64,000 nucleotides of DNA from Nereocystis luetkeana (GCA_031213475.1 JARUPZ010000008.1:8466388-8530387); one strand, 5' to 3'; positions 37,832 to 50,195 are shown, counted from the stretch's first letter. Notes: generated by a model not told the origin, from the letters alone. Numbers and translations are program-made.

Positions 37832-39112
37832 TCTCAGATCTATGACAATTGGAACGCGAAATTTGAAGGATTTCTTTCAACAATATTGATTTCAAGAAAA
37901 AAACAAAGATATTCTCATACCGCCGCTGTGGGGAAAAAGGGGAAGAACGCTCGATTTTTTTTTAAATTTTAAAACGGCTGCAGGCGGGCGCAATTTACCT
38001 TTTCTCGTCGCAAAGTGTCAAGACGTTGATGAAAATCAGCTCGTGCGAGGATAAACCTTCGATCTCGGCATAGACCCAGACCACGAGCAACCCGCTTCGT
38101 GTTGGGCAAGGCCAACGAGTGCAGATGACGGCCTCGCAGATATTAGGTGGATCCATGGTCTAGGGGGCGAGAACTTGCCGGCGGCGTCCTACGCTCTTTT
38201 CACAATCCCTACTTTTTGCCTCCCGAGATGGATCGAATTCAGTCAACTATTTTCTGCACACCCGCGACCAATTGATTTTATCATACGCCTGGCCTGCGCC
38301 CGCCGTATATCACCGCTCGTTGTGTGAACACGGTGACCCTTAACGAGAGCACCCCGTTCAGAGTTCATGACGCAGTCGTTGGTTTTGTCGGTCGATGTCT
38401 GTCGGAGACTAGGAATATCGCCGCTTCGAACTAAACATCCGCCTGAGTGTTTCTGAAGCCGGCGTTAACATCGGCTCCATAATTGTTATTTTTTGGCTTT
38501 TCCAAAGTTGGAAACTCTCCGTTCGAAGAATCGTGGTCATAGCAAGCTTGTTCTGAAAAAATATGGCGGGTATCTTTGAAATCCATACTTTTATTGGAAA
38601 CGTCGCTTCCTCATTGGCATATATCGCACAGCTCCGGTTTTTTACTTTTCTTATTATAAGTAAATTAGTGGCATGTCTCTTGGGTCACCCTTTAATAACC
38701 TTTATAAACCATTAGAATTAAGACCTATGACAACGGGAACGCGAAGTTTAAAGGTGTTTTGTTGAAAATATTGCTTTCAAGCAACAGCCGAAGACATTTT
38801 TATACCACCGCTGTAGGGGAAAAGGGCTATCAAAAAATCAAACGGCCGCAGGCGGTGCAATTTGTTTTTTCCTCGTTGCAAATTAATTGTCAACACGCTG
38901 ATGAAAATTAGCTCGGGCGACGATAGACCTTCGATCTCTACATAGACTCAGACCACGACCAACCCGTTTGGTGTCGGGCAAGGCCAACGAGTATATATGA
39001 CGGCGGCCCCGAAGACATCAGGTGGATCCATGGTCTAGGGGGCGAGAGCTTGTCGGCGGCGTCCTACGCTCTTCTCCCGAAACCTGATAAAAACTCCCTA
39101 CATTTTGCCTTT
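37832..39112 (+). repeat. Pair of direct repeats of about 390 bases
   Basis: 37832-38218 and 38722-39112 are collinear: ATGACAA(T/C), CCGCTGT(G/A)GGG, GATGAAAAT(C/T)AGCTCG, GGTGGATCCATGGTCTAGGG and GGCGGCGTCCTACGCTCTT. About 500 unrelated bases lie between them. No coding frame. Could be decayed terminal repeats of an element or an old segmental duplication. Confidence 0.8.
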
Positions 39113-40913
39113 CTACGCATGACTACTGTACTGTAGAGAACAATTCAAATTTGTTGTACTGCTGCGCATACCTTGCGTACATTGGCTGTCGGTTACATCT
39201 ACGAGTATCATCATGTGTCGTGCGGTCAACGGGATGGTGGGTACGAGCATGGTATCACTGTGATAAGACACGAGGTCCGACGCTCACGTACCCCCGACAA
39301 CAAATAGACGGAAGAGGTATTCGTACACGCATGAGGAGCACTAGCAACAGGAATCGCAGTTTTACAGCAATATTCCATAGACGTGATCGCCCCCGATTCC
39401 GCGACATCATGTGTCGATGCGCCAAGCTAGTGATAACGCACCCGAACCTGCCGTAATGCCTCCACAAAGTGTGCGAGCAGGAGTTTCTGCTGCTTGCCGA
39501 GTGTATAAGTGAATAGTGTAAGGCGGGGCTGCATGACGAGCGCTCTGTATGAATTCCAACCCAGGCGTGTACTTGTGACTACGGTCCCCATGCTCTACAA
39601 CTACCACGCGGGTTTCGGCAAAAAAGGCGCATCACGCCGTGTGTGATGCTCCTGACACCCCCCGTCCTCCGTGTGCCGTCTTCAAGCGAGCTCTATATGA
39701 GGTGGCGTGGAGGTTGACGCGGTTATGCGGTGCAGCGACAGACAATAACGCGCAAGGCGGGCGAGAGTATGTAAAAACTGAAGTTACGAGGCTGCGCATT
39801 CCCCCCCCCTTCATAGGGGGAACACAGTGACACGGTGTGCAACGTCGGGGGGTGGGCAAGAAATGGGAGACTCACGTGGATCGTAACGCCTCTAGGCTGC
39901 CGGCTTCGCATACACGTAGTCACTCTGCTGGATGCATAAGTTTAAGTTTTGTTCGCTCTCCCGGCAAAGAGACAAACAAATGTATCGCAGGGGCCACTAG
40001 CGCCACGCATGTATTTGATAGTGCGTCGCGGTCGAAGAGAATGTACTCACCGGTTGTCCCGGACATGTCGTGTATCCACTCGCTCACCCCACCTCAGGTT
40101 TTCCTGATGGTGCAGCACGACGGCATGTGTTGGGCTCCAGTGCACGGACATCACGCTCTGTTATGGCCAGTGACACCGCGGAAGCCACCGCCCGGCCTGT
40201 CCGTCTCAGTAGGCTAGGCACGCCGCCCCGGACGCCCAATGCTGAGCGGTTGACGGGGATTAAAACGAGACAGGTGTCCCTTAAACTCCGCCTATACCGA
40301 GGGCGACAAGCGCGGGGCCGGGTGCAAGACCCTGTTCCGACCATGGCGATGGGCGGGTTTTTGGAGGGCTGTCCAGCCATGAGAACACCAGAAGTGCCCG
40401 GGAAGCGAGCCGCGGCGGATTCTGGGTGCCGTCTCCGGTCCGGTGGAGGTAAGTCGAGGTCGTACCGGAAGATGGGTAAGGGAAACACATTGTGAAGGTG
40501 ATCAAGGCGCAGGAGCAGTCGGGAAGAATAGCAAAAGTTGGTGGGTGCAACGCAGCCTTCGACCCGACGTCCACGGAAGCCCGCCCCCCCCGGCGGCGCA
40601 GACTTCCAAGCGTGGCTACGGGCCAACTGTAAAGCGGCGCGAGCTGAGTTTGCAACAAAACTTACCCCTCGCGTACTCCACGATCCCGCATGGTTCCAAC
40701 AACAGCAACGATTGCATTTTACGGCGTCGATTTCGAGGCCCCCGTGGTACCGTTGCCGACACCGGCATCGACTGCAGCGCACCCGGTTATGATGGGTCGC
40801 TTAGAATACGACGAATTCACAGCAATTCATTCCGCCGAGGGAAGTTGGGCGAATATGAGGGCACGGCAGACCGAAGGATCTATCGAGTTTCCTCGAGGTA
40901 CTTTTATTTTTAG
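39113..40913. other. No firm gene
   Basis: Long frames on both strands (+ 40070-40495, - 40084-40782) overlap each other and show no recognisable domain. Confidence 0.35.
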
Positions 40914-41950
40914 GTGGGCCACCAGGGGGGGGGCAGCGGCGACGGGGTGGTACGGTTTCCGTACTCAGGGAATTACCAGGGGGACTTCTGCGTGATTGCC
41001 GGCGCCGACCACTTCCTGCTTGAGGTTAAGGAGAAGGACATCCATACCGACTTCGAGAGGAACACGGACGGAGGGTGGAACGCGCACGGCCACGGCGAGA
41101 ACATCGGCCAGCCGTTCGTGTTGCACGGGTATCGTCACCAAAGCTGGCAAAATCGAGGTCTACCGCAATTATGTGGGGGATGGCCTCGGGAATGTGGAGA
41201 AGGGGACTCGCCCGGAGGACCAAAAAACCGCGGGTCCGCCGCAGCCGCCAATAGGACTCGAAACCGCTCCCTTGCAGACGGCTGGTGCTAGTCGGGGCAC
41301 GGCCGGGAAGGGGCGGGACGAGGCGTTCGAGGGGTGCGAGGACCTTCTCCATTGGCGAGCTGGGCAGTGTGTTGATGTCGGGGTCCAGACTGCACGCGGG
41401 CCAGACGTCGACGACGCGGAGATCTCGGTCGTTCACTTTCTGGCTCGCCCCGGGAAATACTGGGGAAAGCGCTTCTCGAGGTGGCTTCTATCGCTCGTAG
41501 ACATCGGCTCGTGGATGACCGTCTTGCTGGGAATGAGCTGCGGGCGCCATGTTCCACTTGGCGAACGGGCGATGGAACTGACGGTGCGGCAAGTGGTGGT
41601 TGGGGGTATCAGATACCTCCAGTTTAACAAGGTGTACAGATCAATCTGCCCATTGAAGGACGGGAGCGAATCAGCGTGGCCCGAAGGCGGGATTCATCAG
41701 CTGGTGTCCGGATGGCACCGCAAGGGTGCGTCTTTTCGCGCTCGTCTACCTCTGGGCGGGCCGCGCTCGATTTCCTCCCTGCGGTATCCAATCTATCGCT
41801 CCTGAAGATGTGGAACTTCGCCTTGAAAAGTGTCCGGTCACCGGGTCTTTTCGCCAAACCTATATTTGTTAAAGAAAGTGGGATGTGGACCGTGGACCTT
41901 CCCGAGAATGTTGAGCCTTTTGGCGATGTCATTGCTCTTTCAGCATGAGG
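40914..41950 (+). pseudogene. LamG/concanavalin-like remnant, frame-shifted
   Basis: FCVIAGADHFLLEVKEKD, then HTDFERNTDGGWNAHGHGE (frame starting 40914), resembles the strand pair before the GxWHH motif of LamG jelly-roll domains. KAGKIEVYRNYVGDG, the usual next strand, continues in another frame after about 41130. LSLLKMWNFALKSV at about 41797-41840 resembles the LamG tail (xIWNxAL). The histidine pair is replaced and the frames are broken, so I take it as decayed, or as exons whose junctions I cannot place. Known LamG domains bind glycans or proteins outside the cell. The assignment rests on pattern only. Confidence 0.3.
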
Positions 41951-42227
41951 CAGCGTTCGTTCGAGCCGAAACAGGATCACCGAGCGATATCCCTCCTCGC
42001 GACGGTAATGCCGAACAATTTCGCCAGGAGAACCGCGGTTTTTCGTGCTTAGCCTCGGGAAGGGAAAGCCTACCGACTGCTGCTCACCCTACCAGTCCCT
42101 CGTCAAGCACGTTCGTCGAAGCAGGAGTGTTCTTCCATGTGTGGCAGGGTGGGCTCGAAGACAAGGTGCCGAAGTTGGAGTTCAAGGGTGAAGGGTGGCG
42201 TGTCGACCCGAGAGGGAAGACGGACTA

Positions 42228-42332
42228 TTACGGGGGACCATAGTTAACAGGACCTATGGTGTACATAAAAACCTATATGTTTAACCATTTTTACTGACAA
42301 TATGTGGTCCTGTTAACTATGGCCCCCCGTAA
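42228..42332. mobile_element. Family A MITE, copy 11
   Basis: 105 bases, TA flanks, close to copies 6 and 10. It separates the LamG-like remnant from the cysteine-rich fragment. Confidence 0.95.
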
Positions 42333-42399
42333 TAGGACGCGCCTCCAGCAACGGACAGCTTGGTCACAGAGTTGTCCGACCACTGTCATGTCGATACCG

Positions 42400-42830
42400 A
42401 GAGGAGGACGCGCTCGTTGACGTGCCGCTGCGACCCCGAGAAGGCTGAAAATAACAACCGCAGGTGCAACAGTTATAGCTGTAAGGGAAATGGGTGCTCG
42501 CTGTTGTGTGGGTGCTGGGGGCGCTGTTACCTCGGCCCTCCACCGTCCGCAGTCACGGCGACCGATGCCGACTTCGAAGGCGAAGATGCGGAGGGTGGCG
42601 AGGGAGAGTCGGACGGGGGGAAAGGAGCAGGATGGGGACGCTTCGGGACATTTCGGGTGAAGGCGACTCTGGTGTCCTAGGTTGGTTTTCGAACGACTCC
42701 GACTCTGACCACATTTCGGTTACCGATTCCGACGTCAGTTTTGAGGTTGAGGGTTTCATGGGCGGGGGGTATATCTTGGGCGGACGAGATGGGCGAAGTC
42801 GATATGTAACGGAACCCAAATAAGACCGGG
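42400..42830 (+). pseudogene. Cysteine-rich fragment with acidic tail
   Basis: One frame reads LTCRCDPEKAENNN and then CNSYSCKGNGCSLLCGCW, a spacing like the CXC/tesmin-type cysteine clusters often seen in transposon-encoded or DNA-binding proteins. It continues as DADFEGEDAEGGEGESDGG. Another frame from about 42660 gives DSGVLGWFSNDSDSDHIS. Short, with the frame changing. The role is not known. Confidence 0.3.
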
Positions 42831-43084
42831 AAGGAAGGAGGGAGAGGGGGGGGGCGGGCAACGGCGATATATTGATGAACAACTTACAAGGTTCGGATTT
42901 GACACTCGGCTGTACGTTATGCAGCGTCGCGTGCGTTTACGAAACTGACATGGACATTGTCGATGGTCGGTGTCTGAATGTCATTCAACTTCAGCATATT
43001 AATAGCTGCAGACTACTTGGCGAAAAATACAAGACAACCTGCTGCGGAGAGCGCGTACCTTGGGTAGGCGCAACTCGACGCTAG

Positions 43085-43255
43085 TCGACGAGGGAAGAAG
43101 GGGCTGAAGTTTTTCGCGAAAACAAAACCAAGGTACGAACCGCAATGGGGAGGGGAGATGAGAGCCTGCTGCGTGACCCAGGATCCAAGTTACCACTGTT
43201 GGGATGGAGAAGGAAAAGGAGGGCGTAGGTACAGGATGAAAACATAAAAAAGGAA
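43085..43255 (+). mobile_element. S1 SINE remnant, diverged
   Basis: TCGACGAGGGAAGAAGGGGC, AGAGCCTGCTGCGTGACCCA and GGATCCAAGTTACCA follow the S1 body order in + orientation. No head or clean tail. Confidence 0.6.
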
Positions 43256-43270
43256 AAGTCCCGAGAGGAA

Positions 43271-43361
43271 CTTTTCGTATCACTCTGGGCGTAAATATAA
43301 GGACCGCTTGGTGTTCATGTTAAAGTTTAGAAGGCCCTTATGTTTCCGGCCAGAGTGGTAT
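43271..43361. repeat. Family F junction fragment
   Basis: CACTCTGGGCGTAAATATAAGGACCGC, the linker TTGGTGTTCATGTTAA and a CCCTTATGTTTCCGGCCAGAG half: the end of one unit and the start of the next, as in the pair at 12309. Confidence 0.75.
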
Positions 43362-44527
43362 GCCCCTGGGCTGTGAGGGTTTGAAGAGCGTGGCGGTGGG
43401 ATTACTTCAGTTTCTCTTTCGCCCGAGGACGCGATTCCACACATCATATATATGGTGGTTGTGGGTTTCCTAAACACGGTAGCGCAACCCCTTTCCTTTC
43501 GTAGCCGGCAGACGCCACGGCCTTCACTTGCCCGGTAGTAGTGTGTGTGCAATTCGACCGCCAAGTGAAAGTCGTGCAGATATCGCCATCATATCAACAC
43601 CAGTGGAATTGTGTGTCCATTGTCTCAGACAGAGCAACACAACGTAGGTGCTTTTCAGCTTATTTTGTCGACACAGGAATATAATAGTTGCGAAAATTAA
43701 AGTCTCAACTTTGCCTACGACAAGGCAGCGCCAAACCCTCACACTGCTGTGGTGCAGATGTATACATGTACGATACATTTTACAGCTGTAGCTCTGGAGG
43801 ATGACAACCCTGCCGTCGACCCCAAGAAACTTAACCGGGGGGCGTTGTCTCCGGATCGTTCCTCATGTCCCGGGTAACCCAACAGCACTACGTATAATCC
43901 TGCTGTTCATTTTTACCCATAATACATGGTCTTCGAATGAAGTACAACGAAATAAAACGGTTTCAGCATTTTTCATTTTGGCCCATAATATTTGGTCTTC
44001 GAATAAAGCAAAAATAAATCAAACGGTTTCATCATTTTCACTGCAGTACGCAGACAGCTAACACAGCAGTAGTAAGCGGCGCAACCGAGAAATGGGCGGT
44101 ACAGCGTGTACCAACATTGTTCACGCCTTGGACGATATAACCGCGTGTAGACGTCTAGGGCACGTGTTGCAATATTTCGAAGTGATGCGCAGCCATGGGA
44201 ACAAAGGCAATTAGGCGCGCTATGTGCCTTGACAGAGCTGACGCTGTAGACTGCAAGCATGTGCCATCTTCGTTGTTGGGGTATGCTTTCGGACGTTGCC
44301 GTACATTTCGCATCCGTATCTTTGGTGTTTATGAGCTACTTTCGGTGGCATCGTTGCTGTCATGAGCTTATCTACCACCACAGCAGTTAGTTGTGTCAAA
44401 GTTTCGCGACAATCGCTTCTACACGCGCCTTTGAGCGCCGTGTTGAAGTTGGGCTGTAATGGCGGAGGTCACGCCGCCCCTCACTCGGCAGTATGGGACT
44501 TTGTTACGAGTAACAATACTCGTACTA

Positions 44528-44727
44528 TTACGGGGGGCCATACTTAACCCTTTTAGAACCGCAGTCCCGTTCTGGGGACAAACCAGTCAAATTTCAAGTA
44601 GTTTTGTCCCCAAACGGGACTGCGGTTCTAAAGGGGTTAATAGAACCAAATATTGTTAGTAAACATAGCGAAATGTATAGTTTTTTTTGTGTCTAACGTA
44701 GGCCCTATTTAATACGGCCCCCCGTAA
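44528..44727. mobile_element. Family A MITE, copy 12, carrying a nested family B MITE
   Basis: Outer ends TTACGGGGGGCCATA and ACGGCCCCCCGTAA with TA flanks. The family B element sits at the TTAA of the left arm. Confidence 0.95.
44548..44636. mobile_element. Family B MITE, 89 bases, nested at TTAA
   Basis: Flanked by TTAA at 44544-44547 and 44637-44640. Ends CCCTTTTAGAACCGCAGTCC and GGACTGCGGTTCTAAAGGGG. A TTAA duplication and a CCC(T/C)TT start are the hallmarks of piggyBac-type elements. Confidence 0.95.
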
Positions 44728-45204
44728 TACCACTGTAGTCAGTGCTGTTGCCTCGTTTGTGCGCAGTAGGTCAACAGGTGGCTACCGCTTGGGTTCCCAG
44801 ATCGATAAGCTCAGAACCTACAGTATGCCAACAGGAAGCACCTAATCTGAGCAAGCCTGAGATTCTTATTGGTGCGCCATCTTCAAACGACGTACCAGGG
44901 CACAAGCCATTATATAGGATTTAGAGTTCACCACGGAGCCGTTTTTCTTGACCCAATTTTCGAAGCGTTCTCCAAAAAGTGAGCCTCTTGCTCTTATTAT
45001 TTATAGACTCTTTCTCAATCGTGGGCCTACACTGCTGTTTGCAGTGTGGGTGTATGCTGGTATGATATGAATATTGAATATCCTTTGGTGTGTTACCCGT
45101 GTCTGGTCTACTATTAATACCAATAGTAGTGCTGCCTTGTCCTGTGATTCGTGTGTCCTCTTTTTTTTACCAATCCTGGAACCTCGCCGCTCGTGCAACA
45201 CTGC

Positions 45205-45454
45205 TTTTTTTTTTTCTTTTTTTTTTCTCATCCCATTCATTTTCTTCGCCCATCTTCTTCTCTCTCTCCTTCCAACTCATAACTCAGATCCGGGGTCACA
45301 TACGTAGCAGGCTCTTCTCCCCCCCTTCCCGCTACGGTACGTGCCTTCATTTTTATCGCGAGAAGATTTCAGCCTTTTCTTCCCTCGTCGACTCGCATCG
45401 AATTGTTTGTGCCTACCCACGCTGCAAGGCGCTCTCAACAATTGAATCCTTTTG
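45205..45454 (-). mobile_element. S1 SINE, copy 2, head missing
   Basis: Poly(A) tail (T run 45205-45226 on +) and the full body up to GCTCTCAACAATTGAATCC. The tRNA head is absent, as expected for a 5'-truncated copy. Confidence 0.85.
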
Positions 45455-45991
45455 CTGCGCTGGTACGGATCAATAATAATAATAATAATATTCGTATACA
45501 TCGTTTTTTTCGTTTTCGTTTTTTCTCCGTCTCTCACAGCAGTCTCCGACCACATAATAACCTACTGCTCTTCTTGGTCGCATCGTAGCAGGTATCAGAA
45601 CGGACACTGGGGGGTTTGCGTACAACAGACAAAAAACACGGGTTAATGTGAAGACAACACATCCAAGTACAGCAGCAGCAGTACGTAGCACCGTATACCC
45701 CAAGTTACTCGGGACGATAGCGCGAGGCAGGTTCAACACACAGCGGCAGGACGAAAACCCCCTGCGACTACTTATGTATGTACTCTGCACTCTTCTGTTG
45801 CCATGCTGCGCACGAAGCCAGGACGTTGGATACAGGCAGCACGAGACACCAAATAATAAGAAACAAGCGAGCTGGTCCCAGCTGGATTTCTACACCTACC
45901 TGAGCATGGGCGCGTCTTCACACTGACTGAATTATAAAGAGGACTCGCGAATTTCTTGTTTTCCTGTGTACCTGGTCTCTCATTTATATTA

Positions 45992-46103
45992 TTACGGCGG
46001 TTCATAGTAAATACTGAGTAGGACCTACTGTCCATACAAAAACCTATATAATTCCCTATTTCTCCTGACAATATGTGGTCCTATTTACTATGGTCCCCCG
46101 TAA
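45992..46103. mobile_element. Family A MITE, copy 13
   Basis: TTACGGCGGTTCATAG...CTATGGTCCCCCGTAA. The left end is diverged. Confidence 0.88.
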
Positions 46104-46479
46104 TAATAGTTTTTTTTTTATCCTCCGCCGGATTGGTAAAAATTAGCCCTTCTTATATTATTACTGCTGGCTCGTTGCGTTGTGTAATCGATAATGGCTG
46201 CAGTCTCAGAGTTACGAAACCTGACTTAATATGTGTGTGTACCTTAATATTAACAGCAGGGTTAGGTAGCAGTATGTCTTCTGTTTGGCGCGTGGTCCTT
46301 CTTATGATTACACCTGCCAAGTACGTACGGTTCTCCCAGTTCTCCTCCCCTCATCATGCGATGCTTTGTGTTGGTACCTACCGTGGTGTGGCCTACCTCC
46401 ATGTTGTTGGTGGTGCCTATTTTCCCGCCTGCGCTAGCCCGAGTGTGCGACTTGCTGTTCTTCTTCGGATGATGTGAGT

Positions 46480-46680
46480 GCTACAGCAGCAGCAGCAGTA
46501 CCGCAGTCAGTAGTAGCAGCAGGAGGAGTAGCAGCAGCAACCGGTCGCAAACGGAGAGAAGGCCCTACTCTTCCTCCGGCCGCAAGCTGTCCAACAACAA
46601 CGAGCAAGCACGTCGAGCAGAAGCAGCCGCAGCAAGCAGCAACAGCAATACAGCAGCAGCAGTAGTACGTAGCAGTATAA
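46480..46680. repeat. CAG-rich low-complexity stretch
   Basis: Interrupted GCA/CAG triplets (46482-46499 and others). Open frames here are repeat shadows. Confidence 0.75.
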
Positions 46681-47449
46681 TTCGTAGCAGCAGCGGCACA
46701 CCGCTGCTTGACACTGGACTCGCTGGGCCCTCTGATGTGTATGTCGGCCAAAAACCAAGACCTGCAGTGCAACCCCGGGACAAAGCTACACAACACAAAA
46801 CAGCAGTGAGGCCCGCGTGTTGAACGGTCGAAGCGACAGCGCAGGGCAGCTGCGGCAGGGCTGCTGCTGTGCTTTGTGGAGATGCTTGCGTGCGAGGAAG
46901 TGAAACGACCCAAAAAAGTCGTAAACAGAACACAACAACCATCATCAGCGTTTCTTCCGCAGGAAAACCGTATAAATACTTACGTACGTCCGTATAGTGT
47001 ACGTATCCGTATACGTATATCCCATACTACGCCTATTAATAATCTACTATTAAAATTAATACCATGGTAATAATACCATGGTATATAAAACATGAAAATA
47101 ACTGGTACAACCTCCGTACCAGGTACGTGAGTATTTTTTTGACACAGAAAAAGAACAGTTGTCGCGAAGGTTAGTTCCTGTACGTGCATGCGTGTACATT
47201 TTTGTGGTAATAATAGTATTCCTCGGTCTGTCTGTGTGCTTCGTATAATACCGCAAAAAACCCGTGCCCCCCATCCCCTATCTCCCATTTTTTGTACGGG
47301 GGTCTTGTCAATCCAAACTTCAATTATTTCGTGCGCCCGAAGACGGAACATAAATAGTCACTCTATTTTCAATACGAATTAAATACATTGAAATCCTGTA
47401 CCTACTTGTTTGTGCTTTCTCCGAGTGAGTAGTGCTCTATCTGTGTACT

Positions 47450-47451
<2 letters not shown>

Positions 47452-47485
<34 letters not shown>

Positions 47486-47818
47486 CATCCCATTTATTAT
47501 CTTCGCACATCTTCTTCTCTCTCTCCTTCCAACTCGTAACTCAGATCCGGGGTCACATAGCAGGCTCTTCACATAGCAGGCTCTTCTCCCCCCTTCCCGC
47601 TACGGTACGTGCCTTCATTTTTTATCGCGAGAAGATTTCAGCCTTTTCTTCCCTCGTCGACTCGCATCGAATTGTGCCTACCCACGCTGCAAGGCGCTCT
47701 CAACAATTGAATCCCTTTTTTTATTTTTGCAAATAAAGTCAAAGTCCGACCCTCCTGGGGCTCGAACCCAGGACTCAAACAAGTAGAATTCGAGGTTAAC
47801 CACTTGAACCACCGGGGA
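47452..47818 (-). mobile_element. S1 SINE, copy 3, full length
   Basis: 34-base poly(A) tail (T run 47452-47485 on +), body with a 16-base tandem duplication (ACATAGCAGGCTCTTC) and tRNA-like head with GGGTTCGAGCCCC. The long intact tail suggests a recent insertion. Confidence 0.9.
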
Positions 47819-48117
47819 GATAGTATTAATATTAATAGTAGATATATGTATACACCACTCTGTCTCTACATGTAAGGAACTAACTGTTTATTTTCATATT
47901 ATTTATGAACAAATGGTCCTAATATTTTGGGACGTAGTGGTGTACGGTGGTACATTATTTCAAATAATAATGCTGTCTTCTTGTTGTATCCCCACAGTAT
48001 TTGTACACACAGCAGCAGTTACTGTATATAGTACGACGTGTTTCGTGTGCCCGAATTCGGAAAACAAAGACCTGTACGAATGAGAGTGATGTGATGAAAA
48101 CAACAACAGCAACCACA

Positions 48118-48234
48118 TTACGGGGGACCATACATACACAGTAACTAGGACCAAATATTGTTAGAAAAAAAGCAAAATATACTGTTTTTTTTTGTATGTG
48201 CCGTAGTAGGTCCTATCAAGTATGACCCCCCATA
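48118..48234. mobile_element. Family A MITE, copy 14, diverged
   Basis: TTACGGGGGACCATA left, core CCAAATATTGTTAG, and TATGACCCCCCATA right. Confidence 0.85.
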
Positions 48235-48396
48235 TTAACTGTTGAACAACAAACAGCAGCATGCTGCAGTATTAGTAGCTCTAATTTCAGCACGGAAAAC
48301 AAATGAGTACGAAAATAAATGTCGGTATAATCATGATTTTTACCAGGGAGAACAGGAACAGATTATTCTTTAAACTCGCCGACCCCCTCCCGACTA

Positions 48397-48854
48397 GAGT
48401 TGCACCCCGGCCTCAAAATTTGGAACCGGGTACCCGAGATCGCGTGGGGGGGCGGTTGAGGCGGAGCTGGAACCGGGTACCCGGGTTACCATACACTATT
48501 TGAGCGGCGGCGTGGTAAGGCGGACACGGGTACCCTGGTTACCATACAATATTTGTTAAATTTGTAGCTTTGGAGCGGCGGCGTGGTAGGCAAGGAAGGT
48601 ATTAATAGGGGTATTCTCTCATCTCGGTCTGTCTGTAGTCTGCAGGGGTGAGAGGCGAGAGTCTGGAGTCACAGCCGCTGGAGTGTAAATCAACCTATAC
48701 CCCAGTCTTGGGGCCTCCGTGTAGCACAATTGACGGGTACCCGTGGTACAAATACCCGCGGTTCCGTGAATTGGACCGGGACGGTTCCGCGGTTCCGACG
48801 GTTCCGGGTACCCGCCACCGGGTACCCGGTTCTCAGCCAGACGGGGTGCAACTC
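48397..48854. mobile_element. Family H element, 458 bases, TA flanks
   Basis: Ends GAGTTGCACCCCG and CGGGGTGCAACTC pair perfectly and are flanked by TA. The interior is full of GGGTACCC palindromes and repeats GGTTACCATACA(C/A)TATTTG. No coding capacity, so non-autonomous. Confidence 0.85.
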
Positions 48855-49290
48855 TACTCCCAACCCATCAGTGCCAGACCCACCCCTGCTCGCCCACGCC
48901 TAAGAAAAAGAGTATAACCCCGCACCATTGAGGGTCTTCTTTTTTCTATTTCAACCGAGATCCTTCCCAGCCTCTGTGTTCTTCACAGTTCAACCAACTA
49001 AGTTACTGCTGTACACCTATTATTTGTTGTCGTCACAACTTGATGGCCCTATTTCCGCCCCCCCCCTACATACTTGTGAAAAAAAATACTTTTATCCGAA
49101 CATGCCTGCCACCAATGATTCAATAATACCTCATCATCACAAACCCCCTTTTTCCTTCGTCCAACCTTCCACAACTGTATGTATTAATAGTATAGTACAG
49201 GCTGCCCTAAGGCTCATTCTTATTGGAGAGCGTTTTTTCCATGTTTTCCGAAGTTTGGAAATAATTGGATATATATACCAGGTATGTATC

Positions 49291-49408
49291 ACCGTAGCGG
49301 GAAGGGGGGAGAAGAGCCTGCTATGTGACCCCGGATCTGAGTTACGAGTTGGAAGGAGAGAGAGAAGAAGATGTGCGAAGATAATGAATGGGATGGAAAA
49401 AAAAAAAA
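49291..49408 (+). mobile_element. S1 SINE 3' half, copy 4
   Basis: ACCGTAGCGGGAAGG, then the S1 body to a 12-base A tail. Opposite orientation to the other S1 copies. Confidence 0.85.
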
Positions 49409-49904
49409 TATATATATATACGGAGACGTTCTGTCACTATTTAAATTCGTGAAATTCTTCAGAAGCAAAAATATCAAGTTCGTTAACATTCCAATATTTG
49501 GAAACAAAAAACAGGAAAATATGGAAGATTGAAAAATTGCGCGAAAAAAATGTCGAAAATTTGGAAAAAACTCTCCGATAAGAATGACCCTAATAAGACA
49601 AAAAAATGGAACAATGAAATCCAGGCTCATTTTTTTGCTTTTCACGGTTTGAGTAACTTACTTGAGAAATTGGGGCTAGAAAACGGCCCTCAATCCATTG
49701 CCCGAAGGGGATAGTGTTAGAAACGGCGAGGGAAGAAAGGCGCACCGTCAAGGAGAAGAAATGGTACTGTACAGTAGTAGCAGAATCAAACAGAGGGTGG
49801 TTGCTCCGCCTCGAGTGGATATGGAGACAGTCGTTAAAACCTCGAACGAGAAAGATTTTTTCCCGGTTCCCCTAGAATAACTTCATTCCCCTAGAATAAC
49901 TTCA

Positions 49905-50195
49905 TTTATTTATTCCTGGTTTCGCTTACATCTCCTTTATTATTACACACATTCGCTCTTCTTTTCTCTCTCTCTCTCCTTCCTATATCTATCTATGAAT
50001 AGACGTAACTCGGGTCTGGTGTGAGAATAAAAGCTCTTCTCCCCCACCGTCGCCACACTACTCTCGTACGGTTTTTGCCTTGCCTTTTGATCGTGTTGAG
50101 AAGACTTCGGCCCTTCCTTCCCCCCTCGCCGACTCCTCGCATCGAATTGCGCCTATACCCACGCTATACTACGCGCTATCAGCAAATCATTCATC
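49905..50195 (-). mobile_element. S1-like SINE, strongly diverged
   Basis: CTCTCTCTCCTTCC, GACGTAACTCGGGTCTGGTG, AAGCTCTTCTCCCCC, CCTCGCCGACTCCTCGCATCG and CCCACGCTATACTACGCGCT keep the S1 order. Confidence 0.65.

Noticed and set aside
37832-39112. A complete LTR retrotransposon
   Set aside because: No coding sequence between the repeats and no clear TG...CA ends or primer-binding site.
40084-40782. 232-codon - strand frame
   Set aside because: Overlaps equally long + frames in GC-rich DNA, and no motif was recognised.
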